A stretch of DNA of 64,000 nucleotides from Diadema setosum (taxonomy: Eukaryota; Echinodermata; Echinoidea; Diadematoida; Diadematidae), in contig CM067068.1 in the NCBI GenBank assembly GCA_033980235.1, forward strand, positions 32,707,046 to 32,771,045. The letters are read 5' to 3'. Made by a program: the position numbers and the translations under genes. Shown here piece by piece: positions 1 through 10,747 of this stretch (position 1 is its first letter; each line of letters begins with the position of its first letter). Under the pieces are notes generated by a model. The model did no database searches and was not told the origin of the DNA. It saw only the letters and a list, made by a program, of their open reading frames with translations.

Positions 1-814
1 CCCCCTTAAAAAGAGATTAGTAAATTTTATTTACAAGAGTGCTGTATTTTTCATACAGTTTGTTCGACTGTACAGAAAGATATACCAGGATATTTCAAAG
101 ATATATTTGCTCTCATCGTGCACACTCGATCAGGGATGGAAACCCTCATATTTCCCTTTCAATCACATATGGGAAGCGCTATCATGAAAAGGACATTGGC
201 AGTGATGTATGCTTGCCAGTGTGTAGAGTTTCAAATTGGTTCTAAATTACACAATTTTTCATTTTTTGACAAATGTGCCAATTGACTCGGGGACTTCCCA
301 TTAACCTCGGCATTGATCCCAGATTTCAAACGGAGCCTGGAGCTAATTTCGCAGGGCTCGTTCAGACGCTTTCATCATTCCTTTGTCATTTCGGGCAAAT
401 ACGATCTACCCTGTCAGTCATTCTTCCATCAAAGCCCCCCCCCCCCCCCACCCCACAACACTTTGAAAGGATGCCGCAACTGTCATAAAAAACTTTATGG
501 TGGAGATTAAGAGTACAATCACCTGACTGCCCAGCTCTGCAAGAAGGACGTTTGTCTCTTTGGGTTCTTTGGAAGTGTATGGCTCAAGATCAAAAGTAGA
601 CGGACCTTGGCAATTACAGGGAGTGAAGGTCATCTTCAATTTACAAAAAATACACATCAGTGAGGACATTAACCCATTGTGGATGGACTTGATTTTGCTA
701 CAACACACATTTCCTATAGACACATGCCCGAGTATACTGGGGACTCGTCCTTAACAGGTTGATAAGAACTACCTGTGCAAATTACCTTTGGAACAGTATC
801 ATTATTGTTATTTA

Positions 815-815
<1 letters not shown>
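1..815. other. AT-rich single-copy DNA, no gene seen
   Basis: No open frame here resembles a known protein. Frames reach about 100 codons only across the 15-base C run at 435-449 and the neighbouring microsatellite. I see no splice-site-bounded exon, RNA gene or mobile element. Confidence 0.5.
435..449. repeat. Poly-C run
   Basis: A run of 15 C residues followed by A and CCCC. It creates proline or glycine homopolymers in overlapping frames, which are artefacts. Confidence 0.9.
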
Positions 816-866
<51 letters not shown>

Positions 867-879
867 GTTATTATTATTA

Positions 880-920
<41 letters not shown>

Positions 921-974
921 GTTATTATTATTATTATTGTTATTATTATCATCATCATCATCGTCATCATCATT
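816..974. repeat. ATT trinucleotide microsatellite ending in ATC
   Basis: Nearly continuous ATT units with scattered GTT substitutions, passing into ATC/GTC units at the right end. All frames over it are homopolymers (I, L or Y forward, N reverse), so none is a gene. The interrupted structure suggests an old expanded array. Confidence 0.95.
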
Positions 975-1299
975 GATCACATTGTTTTATTATTTATATG
1001 TTACCATCATTCCCATTATCGTTCATCCCTCTCATGACCACCAGCTCAAAATCCAATTGCCTTTGTCTTAACATTATTGCAAACAGGAATGAGAGAATCA
1101 ATTCATCTCTGTGATCCAAACCCCTCCTGTATATCACTCTCTTTGTGTTCGAGATGAGAAGGGCTCTTCACATGTAGTGCTTCAGAGCACAGTTTGTAAA
1201 TTGTATGCAACAGGTGGTCCTATGTTCTCTGTTCTGTTTAACCCATCCATAGCTGGAAATGAGTTTTTATTTGGAAAAGAGTTCACCATTGGGATATTA

Positions 1300-1626
1300 G
1301 GGAGCTTTAAATTTTCGTGACGGGGTCGTTCAGAGGAAAAAAAATGTTCTGGGGGTAGCATACGCAAAAACGCGAGTCAAGTCGATCTATTTATAGCTTG
1401 CGTCGTCTCAGTTTTTCCACTACGAGTGCTAGGCCATTTTTACGTCCACTCAGTTCATGACGTAGTGAGCTACTTCGTGCACCCATCATATGGGGGCACC
1501 ATTTTATTTTTAATGCGTTGCGTCCAGCGTAATCTAAAGCTACTTTTCAGCGTGACGCAGGGAGAGAGGAGAACGTCCAACGCACTCGTCGTCTCAAACG
1601 TCCGCGCCGCAAATGTAAAGCTCCCC
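1300..1626. mobile_element. CpG-rich short TIR element (MITE-like)
   Basis: The left end GGGAGCTTTAAATTTTCG pairs with the reverse complement of the right end, GGGAGCTTTACATTTGCG, as a terminal inverted repeat of about 18 bp with 2 mismatches. The flanks contain ATTA on both sides, compatible with a short target duplication. The roughly 327-bp interior is strikingly CpG-rich compared with its surroundings and reiterates ACGTCC, GCGTCG and GACGCA words. There is no transposase, so it is non-autonomous. A PIF/Harbinger-like origin is possible from the TTA-type flank, but unproven. Confidence 0.75.
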
Positions 1627-3904
1627 ATTATGTGAAAGAAGAAGCAGAGGGTTAACATGGTGGTTTAGTGAGACATATTGACATAGGATGAAAAGGTTCT
1701 CTGAGAAGAGGATGGGATAGAACCCCCTTGCCGTTCTCTCTCTCTTTCCTGTCTACAGTGTACCTTCATTTGGTTTTAACACCTTTAACAAAACTTGTGT
1801 TTACTCAGTTGAGGGACTTTTGTTTCCTCCCACAGTACAGAATTCATACTTCTTACTTCAAATCCCTGTGTTTTTCATTATATGGAAGAAACTTTCAAAC
1901 TTTTCAAGGATCTTTCTCAACCCTTCAAGTACCAGACATTATGACTTGAAGGTGTTATTTCATTCCATTTTCCAATTGAGTTTAATTAAGAGTGAAAGCA
2001 AACAAGCATGAGTGAATGTGGTTTCATCGCAGTATCACCTGCAATAAAGAAGTTTAATTTGTAAGAAAGTTAACAACTTCATACCTGATGCAGTGTTAAT
2101 CCTTTGCAAACTTTGCCTTGTATACTTTTCCTTGTTTTTAAGGAAAAGTCTGTTCTATTATATAATCAAGTAGAATAGGGATAATAGATCAATATGAATC
2201 AACAGAACTTATAAGTTTCATGAAAATCTGACAAAATACAGAGAGAGTTAAGTATTATTATGTCAAGCTTGTTTTTATAAAACTGTAACAGTGAATTCTG
2301 ATTGCAAACTTGTATGCAAATTAGTTCAGGTGATAATGCCATCCCATAATGCTCTGCTTGTTTCCTACTTGTAAATATCAAGAAGTCATTCACCTTGTCA
2401 ATAATTCAGCAACTGTAATGTAACTTCCTCTTATGAAGGTCGATGAGTAATCTTTGCAAAATCACTACATCTGTATTCTAATCTGATGTGATGGTGTCTT
2501 TGTGAATTCGTGTCAAAATGGGAAGTTTGGACTGTCATGTGTGTAATGAAGTGACTGAAAAAACTTGTGAGGCCCTGATATCATTACCTCATTTCATATC
2601 AGCTTCCTTATCTATCTTATCTCATGCCTGATTTTGATTAAAAAAAAAAGAAACAAATATTTGTAGTCCTTTTACAAGAGTCGTCTTGAGCATGACATGA
2701 ATTTTCATTTTTATGTAAAAAGAAAAAAAAAATGGTGTGAGAAATGCACTCTTCATCTTCTTGCCATGCAAGTCTTGCGGCTCGTGATGTATTGAGGTTA
2801 ACTCACAACACGTCCACATCGAAGCCTAACCCCATTACATGATTGCATGAGATTTGTATGAGCTGTCACTTCACTTACATCAGAGGCCAAGATAGGACAT
2901 TTTTAAAATGGTATCTCAAATTCTTCTTCTATGTTTTATACCTGATATGCTAGGACATTTCTTTTTTAAAAGGGTTTCAGACCAAGTGAAGGGAAAAAGA
3001 ATGAGTGAAAATTACCTTCAATAACTCCTCCTTATTTTTGGCAAGGGGGAGGGGTTGTGATTATGAATCGTTTCGATCAAAGTTAGGATTTCCATGTCTT
3101 CCAAAAGAAAATTAGACCTGTCAAAAGGTATATAAACAGATATTTGTAGTATGAGAAAGTTATCATTGCAGGCCTATTTGAAAGGTGTATATAGTGTAGA
3201 CTGATCAGCAATCAAAGTTGCCATCTTTATGAATATCATTTAGCACCATTAAACATTTTTAAAGATGCACTATAAGTGATGATTCTTCTTCTTAATTTTT
3301 GTTAAACTGTGTTATTATTATCATTAGCATCTGTGTTGTGTTAGATGCCAGTGGTATTTTTATGTTATGACTTCAGTTTATAAAGCAATATAATGACCTC
3401 TTTTATTTGTCCCATTTAAACATGAGATATTATGTAAATGTGTCAAGAAATGTGTAGCAGTAATTCAACACTTGGCAACAGTTAAAAATCTGTTTGCATA
3501 CATAGTGATACAAAGGATGCCACAAACTTCCATTTTTCGTTTTATTTATTTACCTCTCGAATGCATTGTTAGTTTTGATTATGTAACAGAATCAAGCTGG
3601 GTAGCTAGCAGAATTGCCCGTTTTTGTATTGTTGTCATCATTAGATCAGATGATCCTTTTAAAAGAGGCTTCCTGCTTCATCAATAAAACCAATCCCTTC
3701 TCATCATAAAAACCTAAAAAGAACCAGTCAAGTGTTTGCCCCATTTTGAAGCTCTTGAGGCCCAGGTGGCACTTCCGTTTTCCCTATGTCTTCTGCATGA
3801 TATGGCTACCAGGAACCAGAGTTATTTCCATAACTCCCTCACTGGTCCACTCAATCATCATCCAAACTGTATGTTCATGCTTCTTCTAATGATACATATA
3901 ACAT
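1627..3904. other. AT-rich DNA, nothing recognised
   Basis: About 2.3 kb of AT-rich, apparently single-copy sequence. Open frames are shorter than 75 codons and show no recognisable domain. No RNA gene or TIR pair was found. Confidence 0.5.
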
Positions 3905-3906
3905 TA

Positions 3907-4113
3907 TATACTGTAAAACATGATATATTCGCGGCATGAAATTTGCACGAATTAGAGCTGTTGGAATTTTCTGCGGCATGAAATTTTCGCAAATTTCTAG
4001 CATTCAATGCATATAACAGTGTAGACAAGAACTTGTCCATGCATTTTAATTTTGTGAATCTTTGCTCTTGCAAAATTAAAATACACATGAACATTCCTTG
4101 TTTTACAGTATAT
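3907..4113 (+). mobile_element. T-family short TIR element, best copy
   Basis: Bounded by a perfect inverted repeat: TATACTGTAAAACA at the left and TGTTTTACAGTATA at the right. The ~207-bp body holds two internal fold-backs: a pair of GCGGCATGAAATTT-like words in the left half, and a stem made of TTTTAATTTTG and CAAAATTAAAA in the right half. Related copies lie at 7.1, 10.5 and 45.2 kb in the opposite orientation. It is non-coding; small frames crossing it are incidental. The superfamily is unknown to me. Confidence 0.8.
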
Positions 4114-4127
4114 CTCTCGTATCAGAC

Positions 4128-4860
4128 CAGAGATTTCCAACCAGTGCACCCCCTTCCCTCCACAGTGGTAATATCTTGCGTTAAAAATTGCCCCTTGCGA
4201 GACCATTTTAATTGGCAGGGGGTTGTTACCTCCCCTTTGGGGAGTTTGCCACAAGTGGTATTATACCCCTCCCTATTCATCACCCCTCTCTTGTCTGGAA
4301 AACCCTTTATGGGCGCAGATCGCCGCAATTGGAACCCCACTGAATGTCCGACAGGTTAGACAAAAGGTGATTTTGGTGTCAGTCGAATCTGGACTGCCTC
4401 CCTCCTTTAATCCCTCTGCATGTCTTGCCTTGAAACAGGTAGGAAACTGGAGCGGTGTGTGCACCCATTCATGTAACTGGAGGTGTCCGTCTTCTCTTTG
4501 ATTCTATCGGCACAGGCGCAGACAGTTGTATGAGTTCTGCTTTAGCCACGGACTCTGCCACGGCAGGAGGAGGATCCTATCGGCTTGGAGCGATATCTGC
4601 CGGAGTCATCGGGGAAACTTTGCACTGCTGTGCCGTAGATCTGTGGTCTTTGCTGAAGTGATGCCAGATTTTTGATCATTGACAGGTAAACGTGAGTGAT
4701 TTATCTTTAAAGTGGGCGATGGAGTGTACAAAGCATAATGCCGAGTTGTTGCCGCAGCTCCGCACTGGAATCTCCTTGCTACCCTGCACCGTGCGTTTTG
4801 TAAAGCAAGTGTGAAATTCTTGAACCCACGGTGCTCAGTCACACTAAGTCGGTAGACTCT
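4128..4860. other. GC-richer single-copy block
   Basis: This block is clearly richer in G+C than its flanks and has no TIRs or tandem structure. Several overlapping frames of 60-108 codons exist on both strands, but none matches a family I know and none has convincing splice signals. It could be a conserved non-coding or regulatory element, or an unrecognised exon. Confidence 0.35.
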
Positions 4861-6489
4861 GACAGCAGAAATTTACATAGCTGTGCTTTTTATCTTATTT
4901 ATTATCAATCACATGCCATTGTTAACTCTTGACTAACACTCTCATTTGTCACTTTGTTTGATTTTGTCGCTTCCATTTGACACCTGTTTATCTGCAGTCT
5001 AAATTTGCAATTGGATGTGATAGTTTTGAGTAGGTTAATGACGGAGAAGTTGACTCACTAGGTCTATTTGCAGTGAACTTGCAATCTCGCAAAGTTACAA
5101 AACCTTTGTCGCCTTGCAACCATATCAAATTCCACAGGAAACTGCATGAAAAGTGCAAAGTTTCTAACTTGGCATGAAACTTCACATGGTGTTTTATACT
5201 GAGAACACACACAGCAGAAAAAAAAATTGCAATGTTATACATTGTGTAATTTCTGTAGATCCACTCGTGCATGTCAAATGTCAAATGAGTAAACTGGGTA
5301 TGCACAGTTCTCCCAGAAAAACCTTCACAAATTTTCTTTTCTTTTTAGTTAAAAAAATGACTTATCTCCATGGCAACTATTGTATAGTTGTCAGAGCCTA
5401 ATGTTGTTGACATGCTTTTGAAGGATGGTGGGTTGTGGTTTGCATAGTTACTAAACTTTAACATGACTTTTGTAACATAATTAGTCAACAGCCAATCAGG
5501 AAGCTAGGAGGTGATGACATCATCCAGTCATGTGGTTTGCATGTATGGTAGTGACCGATATCACTGTTGCATGAAAACATGTAAGATTTTAAAATCCTTC
5601 AGTTTTCTCCGTTCATTTAAAACCAACTTTTCTAGTTGTTAGATTGATAACGTCTTCGACATTGTTCTTCAAATTTACTATACCTGTTTAAAGATAATTT
5701 GAATATTGAATACAACTGAACTTGAAGACCATTTCTTACATTGTGATAGGTGAGAAGTGACACTGCGGCTCAGAGATTGGTCAAACTTTCCTTTCATCAT
5801 GTTTGATAATATCACTTTTTAACACAAAAAGTTGAAGTTATAGTGTTTTTAGTTTATCTGAAATAAAGTAGGCTAAAAGCACAATTTTGCATTTCGAAGA
5901 AGTACCAGGTAGTGGATTTCCAGCAGAGCTGGTTTCTAAAGGTGCCCAAGGCAATTACCTCGGAGTTATGTCAAATCTATTAAGAAGTAGTTCATGCAAT
6001 CCTGACTTTATTCCAAATGGTACAGGTAATTTGACATCATCCCATGCTGAATAAGATTACCTGAAGGAATTTTCCATCTAAGGCTGTAAAACGCATTTCC
6101 TTGGATATGAAGAAACACCCACCTGAAACATACTGACACTTTTGCAATTTCAACGCATTCCTGCATTTGCATATTGATTGGATGAAAACAAACTTTCAAT
6201 ACTTGTTAGCAGCCCCCAAAACCTCTCTTTTATCTTTTCCGACAAGTTTTAAAGGATTATTTGATGTACTTGTGTTATATGAACTGTGAAACAAACAAAA
6301 AAAAAAAAAAAACCTCATATTTGTTTTTTTTTCTTTGGAAGGGTGCTTTTTATGATTTCAAAGATCTGAGCCAGATGCAAAATCTGACAGTCTGTTCAAA
6401 GGTATGAATCTTTTAAAATTCAACGTATTGTCACTTTTTTTGTATAATAAATAGGGCTCTTGACTTGACTCTTTTACGAAGCAGGGAAA
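4861..6489. other. AT-rich DNA, nothing recognised beyond a CCAAT/CRE-like cluster
   Basis: Mostly featureless. Open frames are short and unrecognised. The only local signal is the motif pair listed separately at 5490-5525. Confidence 0.45.
5490..5525. promoter_or_regulatory. CCAAT box plus TGACATCA motif
   Basis: AGCCAATCAG, a canonical NF-Y-type CCAAT sequence, lies about 15 bp from TGATGACATCATC, a near-palindrome containing an ATF/CREB-like TGACATCA. The spacing is promoter-like, but no TATA box, start site or gene is visible downstream. It could equally come from an old transposon. Confidence 0.25.
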
Positions 6490-6770
6490 TAATATGACAC
6501 TTAAACATATGTCAGTAACAAGTTGAGGGAATGTGTGCTTTTCATAGAAAAAGAAATGTTGTGGAATTCTCATTATTTTTCTTTATTAGTTATCATTCTT
6601 CATATGATGATTATGGCATCACAAACTGTATCACTCTTCTCATCCAGCATTATTGGCAGCACTGAAACTTTCAAACTTTTGAACGGATTGTCCAATTTTC
6701 CTCAAACTTTCCCCGGTTTGTTTTACTAATATAGCTGCATTCATTCAATCCACACATATATACATGGGTG
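6490..6770. repeat. Degraded copy of the 29-kb fold-back element
   Basis: Shares ordered blocks with 29.2-29.7 kb: CTTCTCATCCAG, then ATTGTCCAATTTT followed by CTTCAAA-like sequence, then GTTTTACT. It lacks the terminal inverted repeats seen at 28964 and 29758, so it is a partial, diverged copy. It is also useful as an uninterrupted reference for the copy at 29 kb. Confidence 0.55.
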
Positions 6771-6807
6771 AACTTGTCCTCTGAATTCCCCATTGCCAAA
6801 TTTTCCT

Positions 6808-6833
6808 CCCCCCCCCCCCCCCCCAAAAAAAAA
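6808..6833. repeat. C17-A9 junction run
   Basis: Seventeen C residues pass abruptly into nine A residues. This is one of several runs of the same polarity in the window. Confidence 0.9.
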
Positions 6834-7056
6834 GAAGGAAGACCCGAATGAATAAAGACCAGTTGATAGTAAACTTCAAAACCATATGCCCAACATGAAT
6901 AACCATGTTCACATAAATATCCATGTTCACTTAATAACCTTTTTTCCCCCCTTTTTTTTAAAAGGAAGATATCAAAACATACAGCCTTTTTTGGGGCCAG
7001 TATTTTCTAATGCCTGTCAAACTAATGACAGTCAGTTAGTCTGATCATTGCAAATA

Positions 7057-7249
7057 CTTTTAAAATGAGGAATGTTCGCTTGCATTTTACTTTCGCAAAG
7101 TTCGCGAGAGCCAAGATTCATGAAAGTAAAATGCACACAAAAGTTCTTGTCTACACTATATGCATTGAATGCCAGTGGCAGTTCACAAAACAGGCCGTTT
7201 TCCCCAATACGCAACAATTTCATGCCGCAAACATCTTGCTTTACAGTAT
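7057..7249 (-). mobile_element. T-family short TIR element
   Basis: Inverted relative to the 3.9-kb copy. It runs from a TAAAATGAGGAATGTTCGC end to TTGCTTTACAGTA. The internal stem is formed by GCATTTTACTTTCG and GAAAGTAAAATGC. It shares AAAGTTCTTGTCTACAC and CATGCCGCAAA with the 10.5-kb copy. The left TIR has decayed. Non-coding. Confidence 0.7.
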
Positions 7250-7414
7250 CTTGTGTGTGTGTGTGTGTGCGCAGACTTTGAGTAGACAGCAACAACAAAT
7301 GACAGCATAGGCAGACCAGCAAAGTAATAGCATACATTTTGAACTTAACATGTCAAGGACTTTTAATATATGATTTTATGAAACAACACACGCACACACA
7401 CACACACACACACA
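7250..7414. repeat. GT and CA dinucleotide runs
   Basis: A GT run directly abuts the T element (about 7250-7270). A CA run lies at 7387-7414. The DNA between them has no recognised feature. Confidence 0.85.
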
Positions 7415-10009
7415 TATGATACTGTGTATATAAATGTATATATGTATTAAACTATGCCTCTACTAGCCTTCAGTTATATAGGCCTACAGAAATTTCGATG
7501 TGTGGTAAACCTGGGTTTGATATATATAGAATGTTAGTTTTTGAGTGATCTGATTCCATGTCTAGAGGATTGTAGATGCTCTGATCTTGTATTTTATCCA
7601 TTCTTTTGCATGTTTGAGGCTTCTTTCAATCTCAGGTTTGAGTGATTTTGATTTCTTTCCTGTTTCTTTTCTTTTCTTTTTTTTTACCAGGCATTGGAAA
7701 TGCACTGGATTATGATTTTTCATATTCATAGTTTCATGTTTTTTAGGGAGCAGCTAAATGCCAGGATTATTTAGGAAGTTTCACTTCATACGTATTGAAG
7801 GTGTTGGCGGGAAGTGAAGAACTTCTTGCACACTTTTGAGGAGTTGAGAGCAGATGGATTTCAGGCCGCACTGTATAGTTGCCGCTGCTTCAGGCAGTTT
7901 TACCAGATTGTGTCATCACTACTGAAAAGCGATGTACGTAATCCCAACATCACTCCAGATGCCATTTTGATCTTCGTACATCCTAATCATAGAGGAAAAA
8001 TTCATTGAAATCTTGGAAGAAAAAAATTGAAAGAAAAAAAGAAGAAGAGAAAAACTGATAGTTGCCAGTGTACTGGTTCGGCATTTCTTTTGATCACCTG
8101 GAAGATTTAGAAGCTCGTGGAAAAGATTGATGTCTGGTTGTATGCTTCTGTTTCTTGAAGAAAGATGACATGTTTTATATTCATAGAAGAAGCAGATCTC
8201 ATTCATATAGTAAATAATTATACCTGTTTACTGCCTTTTCAATTATTTTCCTTCAATGAATATGTGATCAGTTGACATCTTTCATGTCTTTTTATGGGCA
8301 GTGCTGGTGTTTTCGCTGAGATCGATCTGCAAAATTTAACTAATTCACCCCTTAGCAGGTGGACTATCTCTTTTTTTTTTTCTTCTATTTATATGTTTTA
8401 TTAAATCAAATCAAAATCACATTATTTACACACAATTGGCAACAATTTGAAAAAGACAAGAGAAACATTTGGGATAATCATACACATAACAACTCTTAAG
8501 CTATGGAGACACCAGGGTAACTACCTTCCATGGTGACTAAATGACACATGATTATTATTTAAACTCATATGATTTATGAACATGACATACACTGCATGTA
8601 ATACATTTCAGCTCTTAGATTGATCCTTATTTTTATATATTTTTATTGAAATGAGATAAGAAAAAAGTTTGTTTTCAAGAAAGTTTCAAATAAAGTAGCC
8701 CGCTTTTGATAAGATGATGTTTTACATCTTGGTCCACTGGCATTGAAGTTTTTGATTAAGATAAAACATAGAAATCAAACATATATTGATATTCAAACAG
8801 ATCTTGAGAGTGGCCAGTTGGCATGAAATACATGTAGATTGGAAGAAAAAAAATGATTGGATGATCACTGCTTTTGAAGCTATTGAATCATGTGTTTGCT
8901 CTGTTCCTGTTTAAATCCCACCGAAAGTTTTCAAAAGTTGTCGCAGTGAATTGCTCCATACAACCCATCTCTTTCAAATCACTCAAAATTTTTGCTCAAA
9001 ATGCAAAGCTGGGCTAATCTTCTCCAAGCCCACTGTGTGAGCTCTAGTAGTTTCAGGCGCCAGGGAATTCTGTTCTTGACTCAGTAAAACGATACATGTT
9101 TACCGGGGCCTGTATGGTTTCCTATTTCTATTGTACAAAGCAGTTACAGGCAAGCAGTCAACACAGTAGGCTTTTTTCCCCTTGAGTAAGCATTGTGTGC
9201 GGCATGCATAAACTTTTTTTGAGGACAGTTTAAGTTTAGGCTTTGTGGAGTGATTGTTATGCCGGTTCGTTTGGTGTGACTCCAAACAGGTTGAAATGGT
9301 ATAGGGAGCCAATTCCTTGGTTTACTTTCCCTGCAAAAGGTCAAAAGCAATTTTCGTAACATTCATGGATATTTCATTAATTTATGAACACCTTGTATGG
9401 ACCATGACAAATACAATTACGGGAAACAAACAGTCAAAAATCATAACTTCATTGCTTAAGAGGACTTTACACTATGAATCAGTTCATATACATCGATTGG
9501 AATCATTGAACCATTTTTTTTTTTTTTCAAGTCAAAGGGTTAGGCATTTTGCCGACACCTCAAAATGTTTGAAGTTCTTTGACCACGCTGTGTGTGAATG
9601 CAGGATGCCTCCTTGAAGGTGCTGCAGTTTGAAAAAATTTGCAAATATTTTCCCAGAAACGTTCCATTAAGTAAGTCCACTTTGAATGATAATTATGTTT
9701 ACTGAGATATATGACAAAGATGGAACAGTATTGTGATGTGCACATAGTAATTTCCTGTCGGTGAAATGTGACTACTGTCTGCTATATTATAAGTTTGCTT
9801 ATGTGTCAGAAAATAAGTTTTCTTTCCAATTCAGAGGCTTTGTGGAAAATTTGTCGTGTGTTAACAATCACCGAGAGAGCAAACAGTGATTTGCTAGCTT
9901 CCTTTGTATGCATGTTTTAATACTCAGTTTAGCTTTCATATAATATTATGAGGATATTCACCCCAATGACCTGTCATTCAATAACATATTTTTTTTTGTG
10001 GAAAACATG
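7415..10009. other. AT-rich DNA with a retroelement-like tail at about 8.4 kb
   Basis: No gene recognised. Around 8390-8460, TTTATTAAATCAAATCAAAA is followed by CACATTATTTACAC. On the minus strand this reads as an AATAAA-containing A/T-rich tail, resembling the 3' end of a LINE or SINE. A similar arrangement lies near 59.38 kb. Single T runs (for example 9514-9528) are unremarkable. Confidence 0.4.
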
Positions 10010-10369
10010 TTTAAAGGCATAGTTTACCATTTGCGCAGATGAAACAAAAACCCAGCATTAATGTTTCAAAATGGTTCTAAGATGAGAGTTAGAAATAGAA
10101 ACAACCAACGTAAAAATTTGAACCAGTATAATCGAATAAAGATACAAAACGTGAACAATAGTTATGATACAAAAGTTTCCAGACTAAACCGTCTACAGTT
10201 ACGGTTTAATGAGAAAAATAGTGATATCTCCTTATATTTTAGGCTTTATTGCAAAAATTATATATGGTAGGATGTTTTGTGATACAACTGACGTGTACAT
10301 ATGCATCAAAAGGGATATCTTGAACATTTTTTTAAATCATTGCTCCCAAAGTTAAACAGGATCTTTAAG
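10010..10369 (+). mobile_element. G-family TIR element, copy 1
   Basis: Begins TTTAAAGGCATAGTTTACC and ends CCCAAAGTTAAAC...ATCTTTAAG, imperfect inverted termini. The ~360-bp body is colinear with 43438-43796 and with the reverse complement of 33781-34155. Shared blocks include GTTTCCAGACTAAACCGT, CAGTTACGGTTTA and GATATCTCCTTATATTTTAG. No coding capacity; a frame of 69 codons across it is incidental. Confidence 0.8.
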
Positions 10370-10536
10370 TGATTGAAACCCAGTTTTTTCTGAAAAGCAT
10401 TGGCAAACTTTCCTTTAGTCAGGAACAGCCTTTATTGTAATCAAATGCATTAATGTAAACCACTCAGGTATGATAAAGCATGCAGCATTTGATTCTTAGT
10501 ATGAATGAGCTGGTAGACGAGAATATGCCAGTCTAC

Positions 10537-10747
10537 TACTGTAAAATGAGGAATGTTCGCATACATTTTAATTTTTTGAATTTCACGAGAGCCAAGATTC
10601 GTGAAATTAAAATGCATGTGAAAGTTCTTGTCTACACGATACACATTGAATGTTAGAGGCAACTCACGAAAATTTCATGCCCCAAAAAAGGCCGTCGGCT
10701 CCAGTCCGCTAAAATTTCATGCTGCGAAAATATCGTGTTTTACAGTA
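10537..10747 (-). mobile_element. T-family short TIR element
   Basis: Starts TACTGTAAAATGAGGAATG and ends GTGTTTTACAGTA, giving a clear inverted terminus. The internal stem pairs CATTTTAATTTTTTGAATT with ATTCGTGAAATTAAAATG. Orientation is opposite to the 3.9-kb copy and the same as the 7.1-kb copy. Confidence 0.78.

Noticed and set aside
714..1071. Frames encoding poly-N, poly-I, poly-L and poly-Y
   Set aside because: They are translations of the ATT microsatellite in different phases and carry no gene signal.
3241..3262. miR-29-like seed (TAGCACCATT)
   Set aside because: The flanking 80 bases do not fold into a convincing miRNA hairpin, and the match does not extend beyond the seed.
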